From Evtepia gabavorous (GTDB taxonomy: Bacteria > Bacillota > Clostridia > Oscillospirales > Oscillospiraceae), in assembly GCF_003425665.1 (NCBI RefSeq), contig NZ_QQRQ01000001.1, positions 186,001 through 250,000 on the forward strand: 64,000 nt of DNA. Reading direction: 5' to 3'. Under the pieces are notes generated by a model. The model did not search any database. It was not told where the DNA came from and saw nothing but the letters and a program-made list of their open reading frames with translations. A program made the translations under genes and the position numbers. Below, in pieces: positions 50,992 to 59,500 of this stretch (positions are counted from its first letter, which is position 1; every line of letters starts with the position of its first letter).

Positions 50992-51038
50992 TTGACATTA
51001 TATCCGAAAACGGATATATTATATATGAAATCGGATAT
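50992..51038 (+). promoter_or_regulatory. MarR-gene promoter with palindromic operator
   Basis: TTGACA (50992-50997), 17 bases and TATATT (51015-51020). The perfect palindrome ATATCCG-AAAA-CGGATAT (51000-51017) fills the spacer, and a further half-site ATCGGATAT lies at 51030-51038. Steric repression by the MarR protein is the natural reading. Confidence 0.78.
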
Positions 51039-51051
51039 TAAGGAGGCCGTG

Positions 51052-51483
51052 ATGGTTTACGAAAAAGCAAGAATGTATGCCTATTTGTCTGCAGAAATTA
51101 CGTCTTTGTATCATGAGGCAGCCGTAAAAATAGGCATTTCTGATACTGTTTTGAATATCCTGTATGTGCTTTGCGAAAAAGAGGGACAATGCCTCCAACG
51201 TGACATATTCAGATTGACAGGAATCAGTCGTCAAACAATCAATTCGGCAATCCGCAAGTTAGAACGAGATGGGATCGCCTATCTGAAGCAGGGAGAAGGC
51301 CGAAACACCATGGTTTGTTTGACCAAAAAAGGGAGCAACTTTTCCACCGAAAAAATTCTCCCGTTATTTCAAATCGAAGATAAGATATGGAATGAGTGGA
51401 CAGCCGAGGAGCAGGAGAAGTATATTCTGTTGACGCAAACATACCGCGACGCATTGAAAAAACATCTGCGTGAAGATTTGTAA
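51052..51483 (+). CDS. MarR-family transcriptional regulator
   Basis: A 143-residue winged-helix regulator (about 25-100: LNILYVLCEKEGQCLQ, GISRQTINSAIRKLERDGI, wing QGEGRNTMVCLTKKG) flanked by dimerisation helices. ATG at 51052 is five bases after AAGGAGG; upstream in-frame ATGs fall in the promoter. It is cotranscribed with an RNHCP protein. The region is AT-rich compared with guaA, suggesting acquisition. Confidence 0.9.
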   Translation: MVYEKARMYAYLSAEITSLYHEAAVKIGISDTVLNILYVLCEKEGQCLQRDIFRLTGISRQTINSAIRKLERDGIAYLKQGEGRNTMVCLTKKGSNFSTEKILPLFQIEDKIWNEWTAEEQEKYILLTQTYRDALKKHLREDL

Positions 51484-51515
51484 TCGTGTCTGCTGCCACT
51501 CATTAAGGAGCAGCT

Positions 51516-51947
51516 ATGAACAGAGAAAATAAACGAAAACAGTTTGAAAAAGGATACTATAAAACACATGGGTGTAGTGACAGCTTTACCTGTAAGGTAT
51601 GCGGCAGACTGGTTGTACCTACCGGAGCAGGCAGTAACCACCGCAATCATTGTCCAAACTGTCTTAGCAGTTTGCATTTGGATATTGAGCCCGGAGATCG
51701 AGAGGCAGACTGCGGAGGGATTATGGAACCTGTGGGCGTTTGGGTCAGAAAGAATGGCGAGTGGGCGCTCATCCATCGTTGCAGGAGATGTGGCCACCTA
51801 AGTTCAAATCGTGTAGCGGCAGATGACAATCCCATGAAGTTAATGTCTATTGCGATGAAACCTCTCTCCCAACCACCCTTTCCATTGGAAAAGATTGAGG
51901 AAATGACCACCCTTATGGGTGGAGATGGACAGCTATCCTACGGATAA
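51516..51947 (+). CDS. RNHCP-domain zinc-ribbon protein
   Basis: A 143-residue small protein of the RNHCP family, named for the RNHCP motif seen here within SNHRNHCPNCL (about 43). Two further pairs of cysteines (CKVC, CRRC) with HRCRRCGHLSSNR indicate a two-ribbon zinc fold. Function is unknown; a nucleic-acid or translation role is a guess from the zinc ribbons. AAGGAGC precedes the ATG, 32 bases after the MarR gene, with the same AT-rich composition. Confidence 0.82.
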   Translation: MNRENKRKQFEKGYYKTHGCSDSFTCKVCGRLVVPTGAGSNHRNHCPNCLSSLHLDIEPGDREADCGGIMEPVGVWVRKNGEWALIHRCRRCGHLSSNRVAADDNPMKLMSIAMKPLSQPPFPLEKIEEMTTLMGGDGQLSYG

Positions 51948-51970
51948 AACCGAATAGTATTTTACGCATA

Positions 51971-52015
51971 GCAATCCTTGTCGGGGCCACCGTTGACCGC
52001 TTCGACAGGGATTGC
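51971..52015 (+). terminator. RNHCP gene terminator
   Basis: GCAATCCTTGTCG pairs with CGACAGGGATTGC (51971-51983 and 52003-52015, one wobble), 24 bases after the stop; the following bases CTCTGT are only weakly T-rich. Confidence 0.7.
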
Positions 52016-52141
52016 TCTGTAATGATATATTATCTATATGATCCTTTCCAGTTTCAATTTGATGAAACGAAGATCTCCTGAAGAAGATTTTTCTATTTTC
52101 CTTTCCAGACTTCTATGATAAAATAAAATTGAGGTGATTTG

Positions 52142-52450
52142 ATGCAGGTCAATATGGAAGGCGTGGTAGTGGGAATTGTTGCTTTGGTGATGATTGGAGT
52201 ATTTCATCCCATTGTCATCAAGTGTGAATATTACTTTTCCCACAGAATCTGGCCGTTGTTTTTAGCGGCTGGAATCGGTTTTTTGCTGGCTGCCCTGTTT
52301 ACAGAGGGGATGCTGTCTATGATTTTAGGGCTGGCTGGTGTTTCCTGTCTATGGAGTATCCGGGAACTGCAGGAACAGGCGCAGCGGGTAGAGAAGGGAT
52401 GGTTTCCCAAGAATCCAAACCGAAAAGAGCCTATGGACTGCACCAAATAA
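52142..52450 (+). CDS. DUF4491 family membrane protein
   Basis: A 102-residue protein with three hydrophobic helices (about 5-22, 33-53, 55-72) and the conserved family segments GVFHPIVIKCEYYF and the C-terminal RVEKGWFPKNPNR. This family is found almost only in anaerobic gut Firmicutes and Bacteroidetes, and its function is unknown. The ATG at 52142 is preceded by GAGGTG. It is a single gene with AT-rich leader. Confidence 0.85.
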   Translation: MQVNMEGVVVGIVALVMIGVFHPIVIKCEYYFSHRIWPLFLAAGIGFLLAALFTEGMLSMILGLAGVSCLWSIRELQEQAQRVEKGWFPKNPNRKEPMDCTK

Positions 52451-52579
52451 CAGGAGAGAACGCTTCCTATGCCGCAATGCAAACCAGGTCTGCAGCGTAC
52501 GCATGTGCTGTGCGGGCCTGGTTTTCGGAATAAAGGGGTGAAATACAAAGAAAAATTTGCAGAATTTTTCTGATTTTGC

Positions 52580-52682
52580 TTGCAATTTAGCAAAAAATGT
52601 GATATCGTTAGCTGTCGCTAATTTTTGGCTGGTTCATCTTATAGATGGGCTTTTTTATTGGTTGAATGTTAGTCTTCGCTAA
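52580..52682 (+). promoter_or_regulatory. Promoter and TTAGC-N4-GCTAA operators of the metal cluster
   Basis: TTGCAA (52580-52585), 17 bases and TATCGT (52603-52608) lead into TTAGCTGTCGCTAA (52608-52621). A second copy, TTAGTCTTCGCTAA, is at 52669-52682, 24 bases before the AraC-type gene. Between them, CATCT/AGATG followed by GGCTTTTTT (about 52636-52656) looks like a short attenuator. The rest of the 256-base gap from 52451 shows nothing more. Confidence 0.6.
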
Positions 52683-52706
52683 TAGAAAGCAGGAGGAGGA
52701 AGTTCC

Positions 52707-53612
52707 ATGGCAGATCAAGGAAGCCTTTCGGCGCGGGATGTTCATATTCAGTGGTCTTTTGCTCTGCCGGGCCTCCAGGTTTGTCAATTTGAGGGGGGGC
52801 AAGAAGCGTCCTGGTTTTCGGAATCTCTGCTGTCTCCTTGCGCGTTTCTTTTCTGTCAGACTGGCGGGATGCAATTTTATCTGGATCATGGTCAGGTCAT
52901 TGACTTGAATCCGCACGATATTTTGCTTCTCTCTGCGGGCGCTTGTATTCAGCGCATTCAGTCGGCAGCCCCCTGCTCCTGCGGCATTCGAATGACTCTG
53001 GACGGAGAAGAGGCTCTTTGCGCCTTGACCAAGTTCTGGCCGGTCCCTGGGACCCGTTTGCAGGCGGAACAGGTCGATGTCTGCTTACAGGCCCACGGAG
53101 GATGGCTTTTGTTCCCCAGTGGGCTTTGGAACAGCGCATTTTTTTCTCAGCTGACGGATCTTCCCACGGACAAACGGGGAGAGTACTGTGTACTCAAAGG
53201 TGTGGAGCTTCTCTATCTCCTGTGCGGAAAGGGGCTTTCTCCGATGGGGCATCGTGGCCGGCGGTATTGGGACCGAGACCAGATTGAAGCGATTCGGCAG
53301 GCGCACGATTATATGCTGGCGAATTTGGGCCAGCCTCTGACCATTGAGGGATTAGCCCGGCGGTTTCATATTTCAGGAACCTTTTTGAAGGAAGGATTTC
53401 GGCAGATGTATGGGCAGTCTACCCGGAAATTTCTTCAGATGCGTCGGATGGATAAGGCGTCCGAGCTGCTCCGTACCACCAACCAAACGGTGCTGCAGAT
53501 CGCAGTCGCCGTAGGATATGAGAGTGCCAGCCAATTTTCACAAATTTTTAAGCGGCACTATCAGCTTCCTCCCGCGCAATATCGCAGGCAAATTATCAAA
53601 AGAAATGTCTGA
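52707..53612 (+). CDS. AraC-family transcriptional regulator
   Basis: A 301-residue regulator with an N-terminal cupin-like or variable sensor region (about 1-190, several cysteines, as in SPCAFLFC) and the C-terminal double helix-turn-helix (about 195-298, TIEGLARRFHISGTFLKEGF and TVLQIAVAVGYESASQFSQIF). GGAGGAGGAA precedes the ATG. First gene of a cluster with a 26-residue peptide, DUF6110 and a P-type ATPase; related gut Firmicutes clusters contain iron-uptake regulators of this type, so it may sense metal or siderophore status (inference). Confidence 0.9.
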   Translation: MADQGSLSARDVHIQWSFALPGLQVCQFEGGQEASWFSESLLSPCAFLFCQTGGMQFYLDHGQVIDLNPHDILLLSAGACIQRIQSAAPCSCGIRMTLDGEEALCALTKFWPVPGTRLQAEQVDVCLQAHGGWLLFPSGLWNSAFFSQLTDLPTDKRGEYCVLKGVELLYLLCGKGLSPMGHRGRRYWDRDQIEAIRQAHDYMLANLGQPLTIEGLARRFHISGTFLKEGFRQMYGQSTRKFLQMRRMDKASELLRTTNQTVLQIAVAVGYESASQFSQIFKRHYQLPPAQYRRQIIKRNV

Positions 53613-53709
53613 ATCCATTCAATTCTGACGGAATCCGTGTGCTTTTCTCTTGGAAACACGTTACAATATGCGAGTTAAACAAAGTGTTTTGCTTTGAGGA
53701 GGTGTCCCA

Positions 53710-53790
53710 TTGAAAAAACATCGTTTTTGGGCATGGAGTGCTGTGTTCTGTATGATCATGGTGATGCTCACTGGGTACAAACATAAGTAA
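53710..53790 (+). CDS. 26-residue membrane peptide
   Basis: A TTG at 53710 preceded by GAGGAGG (seven bases away) opens a 26-codon frame beginning MKKHRFWAWSAVFCM and ending in GYKHK. It has a basic head, one hydrophobic stretch of about 16 residues and a basic tail, the build of a single-pass membrane peptide. It lies between the AraC-type regulator and DUF6110 genes, 17 bases before the latter. I do not recognise a named family with certainty. The strong ribosome site and clean fit in the operon support it. Confidence 0.65.
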   Translation: MKKHRFWAWSAVFCMIMVMLTGYKHK

Positions 53791-53807
53791 CGCACGGGAG
53801 GTTCCAA

Positions 53808-54086
53808 ATGAATTATTATAAGAGTTTAGCTTTGTTTGCCGGCGGCGTGTTGTTTGGGTCTGCGGGCATTAAGTTGCTGTCCAGCAAAGACGCGAAGAAG
53901 GTTTATACCCACACCACGGCGGCTGCGCTGCGGATGAAGGACTGTGTGATGGGGACTGTCACCACAGTACAGGAGAATGCGGCTGACATCCTGGCCAGTG
54001 CAAAGGATATCAACCAGGAAAGAGCCGCCCGGGAAGAGATTGTGGAGGATGCCGCAGAGGAGACTCAGGCAGCACCGGAGGCCTGA
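53808..54086 (+). CDS. DUF6110 family protein
   Basis: A 92-residue protein with an N-terminal hydrophobic segment (SLALFAGGVLFGSAGIKLL) and a helical part (KDAKKVYTHTTAAALRMKD) that match the DUF6110 family, then an acidic, Ala/Glu-rich tail. Function is unknown; family members regularly sit next to the P-type ATPase that follows here. GGGAGG precedes the ATG. Probably an accessory membrane protein of that transporter. Confidence 0.82.
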   Translation: MNYYKSLALFAGGVLFGSAGIKLLSSKDAKKVYTHTTAAALRMKDCVMGTVTTVQENAADILASAKDINQERAAREEIVEDAAEETQAAPEA

Positions 54087-54164
54087 GTACATCTCAAAGA
54101 ACGGCAGATATGACGCAGACAGAGGGGGCGGGAGCCCTCTCTGTTTCCCTTTGGAGGTCTTACT

Positions 54165-56249
54165 ATGAAATTTAAGATCGTTCACGAGTCCCGTGGACGG
54201 GTCCGCATTCAAGTGATGCAAAAACGGATGACCTTGGAGCAAGCGGACCTATTGGAAGCCTATCTGAATCACAGCCCCGCCATTCGGCAGGCGGCGGTAC
54301 ATGAACGGACGTGCTGCGCGGTGATTCAGTATTGCGGAGAACGATCCGCCCTGCTGACTTTTCTGAGCCGGTTTTCTTACGACACACCAGAGATTGCCAA
54401 ACTGGCGCCTGCGCATAGCGGACGGGCTTTGAACCGGGCTTATGAGGAAAAGCTCGTCGGCAAGGTCGTCTTTAAGGTTATACGGAAATGTTTCCTCCCG
54501 CCTCCCCTGGCGGCGGCGTATACGGTTCTCAAATCCATCCCCTACCTGGTCCGAGGCGTTCGGTGCCTGTTGCAGGGAAAACTTCGGGTTGAATTGCTGG
54601 ATGGTTTGTCCATTGGAATTTCTATGGCTCGCCGGGATTTCTCCACGGCGGGCTCTGTGATGTTCCTGTTGAGCCTGGGCGAACTGCTGGAGGAATGGAC
54701 CCATAAAAAATCTGTGGATGATTTGGCACGGTGCATGTCACTGAATGTGGATCGTGTCTGGCTTCATACACAGGAGGGGGAGGTCTTGGTTCCTCTCAAC
54801 CAGATCCAGCCCGGGGATGCCATCTCTGTGCGGATGGGCGGCCTGATTCCGGTGGATGGCATGATTGTCCAAGGGGAGGTCATGGTTAACCAGGCCTCGC
54901 TCACCGGCGAATCCGTTCCGGTTCCCAAGGGGCCGAACACGATGGTCTACGCCGGCACTGTGGTGGAAGAAGGCGAGTGTATCATACAGGTGTCCCAGCA
55001 GAACGGCAGCAGCCGGTATGACAAAATTGTCTCTATGATTGAGCAGTCGGAGAAACTCAAATCTGCCGCGGAGAACAAAGCTTCCCATTTGGCGGATACA
55101 CTGGTACCCTATACTTTGCTGGGAAGCGGCTTGGCGTATCTGCTGACACGAAATGTTACCCGGGCGCTTTCCGTTCTCATGGTGGATTTTTCCTGTGCGC
55201 TGAAACTGGCCATGCCGTTGGCGGTGCTTTCTGCTATGCGGGAGGCCAGCGGAAGACATGTGACGGTAAAAGGCGGAAAGTACCTGGAGGCAATGGCCCA
55301 TGCGGACACCATTGTCTTTGACAAAACCGGTACCCTGACCCGAGCCTGCCCCACGGTGGTGGAAGTGATTCCCTTTGGTGGGAGGAGTGAGACAGACATG
55401 CTTCGCCTGGCGGCCTGTTTGGAGGAACACTTCCCCCACTCCATGGCCAATGCGGTGGTACAGGCAGCCCGGGACAGAGGCCTTTCCCACGAGGAGATGC
55501 ATTCTCAAGTGGATTATTTGGTGGCTCACGGCATTGCCAGTACCGTGGGACCAGAGCGTGTTATCATTGGCAGCGCACATTTTGTGTTTGAGGATGAGGG
55601 CTGCACAGTGCCGCCGGAGGAGCAGGAGAAGTTTGATGCACTGCCGGATCAGTATACCCATTTGTATTTGGCCATTGCTGGGGTCCTTGCTGCGGTCATC
55701 TGCATTTCAGACCCTCTGCGGCCTGAGGCAAAAGAAGTGATTGATACCCTTCGCGCTTTGGGAATTCGGAAAACGGTCATGCTCACTGGCGACAGTGAAC
55801 GCACTGCGGCCGCGATTGCGGCGCAGGTGGGGGTAGATGACTATCGCTCTGAGGTTCTGCCAGAGGACAAAGCAAACTATGTTGCGGAGCAGCAGGCCCA
55901 GGGCCGTGTGGTGGTTATGCTGGGAGATGGGATCAACGACTCCCCTGCCCTCTCTGCGGCCGATGTGGGAATTGCCATCAGTGATGGTGCGGCCATTGCC
56001 CGGGAAATCGCGGATATCACGATCTCTGCGGATAACCTGGAGGAACTGGTTACGCTGCGCAGAATTTCCATGGCGCTGATGAAGCGAATCCAGTCCAATT
56101 ACCGTTTTGTGATTGGTTTTAACGGAAGCTTGATTGGCCTGGGAACCGCAGGCGTTTTGGCACCGGCCACCTCTGCCATGCTGCACAATCTTTCTACTCT
56201 GGGCGTAAGCCTGCGGAGCATGACCAATTTGTTGGACCACGATTCATAA
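54165..56249 (+). CDS. P1B-type heavy-metal ATPase with degenerate N-terminal HMA domain
   Basis: A 694-residue P-type ATPase. The N-terminal about 75 residues look like an HMA_2 fold without the usual CxxC pair. Only about six to eight membrane helices are predicted by eye. The metal-site helix reads DFSCALKLAMP (Ser343-Cys344-Ala-Leu-Lys347) where copper pumps have CPC and zinc pumps CPCxxK; TGES, DKTGT (386-390) and GDGINDSPALSAADVGIA are intact. So the pump is active in principle, with uncertain metal specificity (iron, manganese or nickel type are possible). Last gene of the AraC cluster. Confidence 0.9.
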   Translation: MKFKIVHESRGRVRIQVMQKRMTLEQADLLEAYLNHSPAIRQAAVHERTCCAVIQYCGERSALLTFLSRFSYDTPEIAKLAPAHSGRALNRAYEEKLVGKVVFKVIRKCFLPPPLAAAYTVLKSIPYLVRGVRCLLQGKLRVELLDGLSIGISMARRDFSTAGSVMFLLSLGELLEEWTHKKSVDDLARCMSLNVDRVWLHTQEGEVLVPLNQIQPGDAISVRMGGLIPVDGMIVQGEVMVNQASLTGESVPVPKGPNTMVYAGTVVEEGECIIQVSQQNGSSRYDKIVSMIEQSEKLKSAAENKASHLADTLVPYTLLGSGLAYLLTRNVTRALSVLMVDFSCALKLAMPLAVLSAMREASGRHVTVKGGKYLEAMAHADTIVFDKTGTLTRACPTVVEVIPFGGRSETDMLRLAACLEEHFPHSMANAVVQAARDRGLSHEEMHSQVDYLVAHGIASTVGPERVIIGSAHFVFEDEGCTVPPEEQEKFDALPDQYTHLYLAIAGVLAAVICISDPLRPEAKEVIDTLRALGIRKTVMLTGDSERTAAAIAAQVGVDDYRSEVLPEDKANYVAEQQAQGRVVVMLGDGINDSPALSAADVGIAISDGAAIAREIADITISADNLEELVTLRRISMALMKRIQSNYRFVIGFNGSLIGLGTAGVLAPATSAMLHNLSTLGVSLRSMTNLLDHDS

Positions 56250-56280
56250 TTTGTAAAAGGTCAAAAAAGGATGGAGCAAA

Positions 56281-56319
56281 ATGTGCCCAGCAACTGTATA
56301 GGCAGTCTGCTGGGCACAT
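56281..56319 (+). terminator. Metal ATPase operon terminator
   Basis: A 12-bp stem ATGTGCCCAGCA/TGCTGGGCACAT (56281-56292 and 56308-56319), 31 bases after the stop; the downstream T-run is missing. Confidence 0.75.
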
Positions 56320-56351
56320 CTGCGGAAAAATGGAACAACAGAAAATAATCG

Positions 56352-56407
56352 TTGCAAATGTCGGTTTTTTATGATACCATGACAGACAAAGAATTAGCTT
56401 TTGCTAA
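56352..56407 (+). promoter_or_regulatory. Promoter with third TTAGC-N4-GCTAA operator
   Basis: TTGCAA (56352-56357), 17 bases and TACCAT (56375-56380), then TTAGCTTTTGCTAA (56394-56407) just after the predicted start. The -35 and operator match those of the metal cluster at 52.6 kb, but no protein gene follows. Confidence 0.6.
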
Positions 56408-56531
56408 CAAATGGCGGGGTTTCCTTGCTTGGAGAGCAACGGCGGAATCCTGCTATGACGAATAACACCTCCACACACGACACATTTGCCGCAGTCCCCG
56501 GAAACAGATGTCTCCGGGGACTGCGGCGTTT
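56387..56531 (+). ncRNA. Candidate metal-regulated small RNA
   Basis: From the promoter above to the perfect 14-bp terminator stem at 56488-56527 with its GTTTT tail is about 145 bases lying between convergent genes. It contains a TTGCT/AGCAA hairpin (about 56424-56438) and a G-rich single-stranded stretch. A 48-codon frame from 56455 lacks a ribosome site and runs through the terminator, so it is probably not coding. I infer a small regulatory RNA controlled by the same factor as the AraC/P-ATPase cluster. Confidence 0.45.
56488..56531. terminator. Terminator of the candidate small RNA / GLUG gene end
   Basis: GCCGCAGTCCCCGG pairs perfectly with CCGGGGACTGCGGC (56488-56501 and 56514-56527), followed by GTTTT on the plus strand and located 16 bases past the minus-strand GLUG gene stop. 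Confidence 0.85.
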
Positions 56532-56542
56532 TGGGGGAGGTT

Positions 56543-59500
56543 TTATTCCTTTGACTCAAGGCTGCTGGCTGGGGGCTGCTGTGCGTGTTCTTTTTTCTTT
56601 TGCATCCTTCTTCGCCAGAACAGAATAAAAAGGCCGGCGGCCAGAACGGTGAAGGTCAGAAGGTATTTGACCAGAGAATTCCCCTCCTCTACCAAGCAAA
56701 AGGTGATGGTTTCCTCTGTGGAGGGGAAAAGAAGATAGCTGCCGTCTTTCTCGCTGTCCTGCCGCTGCCAGTTCTCCCCCGTTTGGACCCAAACGGCGTA
56801 CCGTCCATTGGCCTCTGGAAGCCGGCAGTGAACGGTGTAGGAGACGGCGTCTAAAACGGGGTCCTTCACTGTGACGGTATAAGCGGTGCCCTGGTGGCTT
56901 TCTCCTTTGGAATCGGTCCATGCAGTTTCCTTAGTCGTATGGGAGACCTTTGCCTGGGCGCTGAAGCTGCCGTCTACCAAAATATCAGGCAGGTCACCAC
57001 CGTCGGTTAAGGAGGAAGTGTACGGGGTGTAGATTGCCTCCAAGGTCTGGCTGGCGGTCAGGTGGGAGTAATCCAAATCAGGCCAGGCCGCGGAATACCC
57101 TTTCTTGGCGGGAATTTCTGGCAGACGTGCAATCCCTTTGCCATATTGGAAGGGCACCACGGCGACTTCTTTTCCATCGGCCCGGAAAGTTAACTCCAAC
57201 TGAGCAAAGGTCTCTGGTGCGCCGGCGGCGCAGAGTGCACCAAACGTTACTGGCTCAGCTTGACCGGCATAGCTGATTCCGTCAATGGCCCCCAGAGCTT
57301 CCTGGGTAAAGGTATTGCCTGTGACAGTGCCCTCTGGATCAACGGATCCAGCTACGGTGCCCACATAGGCGCTCCCCTCTTGGAGGGTGATGAGTGTGTG
57401 ACAGTTTTTCAAGGTGGAGCCATAACCGGCGATCCCCCCCACATAGTGGTCTCCTGAAAGCGTGCAGCGAGCCCAACTGTCCCGGATGCTTCCCCAAGAC
57501 GCACCAGCGATGCCTCCTACATAGCTGCCATCTGCGCTGCTGACAGAACCGTAGTTCTCACAGTGGGAAACTTGCCCCAGGTCCATTCGGCCGACAATTC
57601 CCCCTGCGTCATCCTTTTTTCCGGTTACTTCTCCCAAATTGATACAGGATAGGATAACGGCCTTGGTTTGGTAGCGAACGTCCAAAGAACGGTCCCCCAC
57701 TTCGACCAAATCATCTTCAGGGTCAAAATCGTATTCAATGGCCATGGAGCCGGCAATTCCGGCTACGTTGACATCGCCTTTTACCACGCCCTCATTCCGA
57801 GCGTCGGACAGGCAGCCGGTTCGTTGACTCCGACCGTCTACCTGATCGGAGATGTCCTCGATCCGGTCCCCTTCCCCGCTTTTTTTCAGGGAGGTTTCCT
57901 GTCGGAGCAGGTCTGTGATGGATTGCAGCTGCTGGCTGACGGCGCTGAGATCCCCTAAGATCGTATCCGAGGATTGGGAGAGAAGATCACCGAGATCGTC
58001 AGCACTGCCAAGTAAATCAGACAGGGCGGCGTCCAGCGCGTCTCCCCGGGCTGTCATATCGCTGCCTATGGGGGTGAACTGGATGGAAGGTTCCTCCGCC
58101 AGGGTTTTCACCATCTCATGGAATGCATCGGCACCTTCTCCCAATCGAGAGAAGGCGTTGTTGAAGGCGTCTCCGGCGTCTCGGAAGGCGTCTACCACCC
58201 CATCCAGATAAATCCCGGCATCCTCTAACGTATCCAAGGCGGATAAAAGGTGCTTTCCAGCGGTTTGCAGTTGATCTGCCCCAGACTGGAATGACGCTGC
58301 GGCTTTTTCAAGTTCTTGCAGCGCGGTTTTCAAGGCCTCTGTGGGGTCTCCATTGGCTGTAATCGTGTCTTTCAGACGGATAAAGGCCTTCTGAATATTT
58401 TTCAGGCCGTTGGCGGTGCTGGTGCCGGCTGTGGAAAGGTCTTCGAAGGCCTGGAGGAATGCGTCAATGGAAGATACATCAGGCAGAGCTGCCCAGCCAT
58501 CCCGGAGATGTTCCATGGCCTCGGAAAATGCCACGGTGCCATCGCCCAATTGACCGATGCCTTTGGCCATTTGTTCCAACGCCAATTTGATCTCATTGGG
58601 GTCACCTAAGGCCGATTTGAGAGCATCTTGGCTGGCGCGGATGTGTTCCAGTCCCTCGTTCATGTGATCAGCGGCACGCAAGGCCTCCTGTAGCGCCGTG
58701 CGCAGCGATTGCCCAGCGTCGCTGGCCAGGTCACCAGCTTGTTCTGCCTGATCAAGCCCTTCTTCTAAAGCGTCTACTGCGTCGGTCAGTTCCTCCGGCA
58801 GAGGACGCAGGGTTTCCAGAATCGGCTCCAGCTGCTGCAGACTCCAGGAAATCCGGGCGGAGAGATCATTCACGGTGCTGAGGTTCCCGTTGGCCCAATC
58901 TTTGGCCGCATCCATCAACTCTCCGGCGGCATCCTGAGCTGTGCCTGCGTGGGAAGAAAGCATTTGCAGCTGTGCTGTGGTGGAGGTGTTGGTGCTGTTC
59001 AGGTCAGAGAGAAGGTGATCAACCTGGTCGCCCAAGGTACCCAGTTCGCTCCAAAGCTGATTTAAGAGGTCTTCGCCATACCGCAGAAAGATTTCAGGCT
59101 CCAGCTGTCCCGCAATCCCGCCGACATCCTTGCGGCCCAGAATGACGCCTTGGTTGGTGCAGCCGTTTAGGTAACCGGACTGCCGTCCGGCGATTCCACC
59201 GACGTTGTATCCCACATGCTCATAGCCAACAGGACCTGTGTTCTTACAGCTTTGCAAAACACCGGTGGAGAAACCTGTGATTCCGCCGATGTCCGTGCAG
59301 GCAGGGAGATTTTCCGTGGAGTTTAAGGGCCTGCTATCCAAATCTTCCAGGTCGGCCTCTCCCTCCACTGCGACGGTATTGATCTTCCCTTGATTGACAC
59401 ATTGCAGTATGCTGCCCAGGTTTTGCCCCGCAATGCCGCCCACATAGTGTTCTCCTGTGACGGAGCCGGAAAAAGTGCTGTTGATGATCTTTCCACTGGA

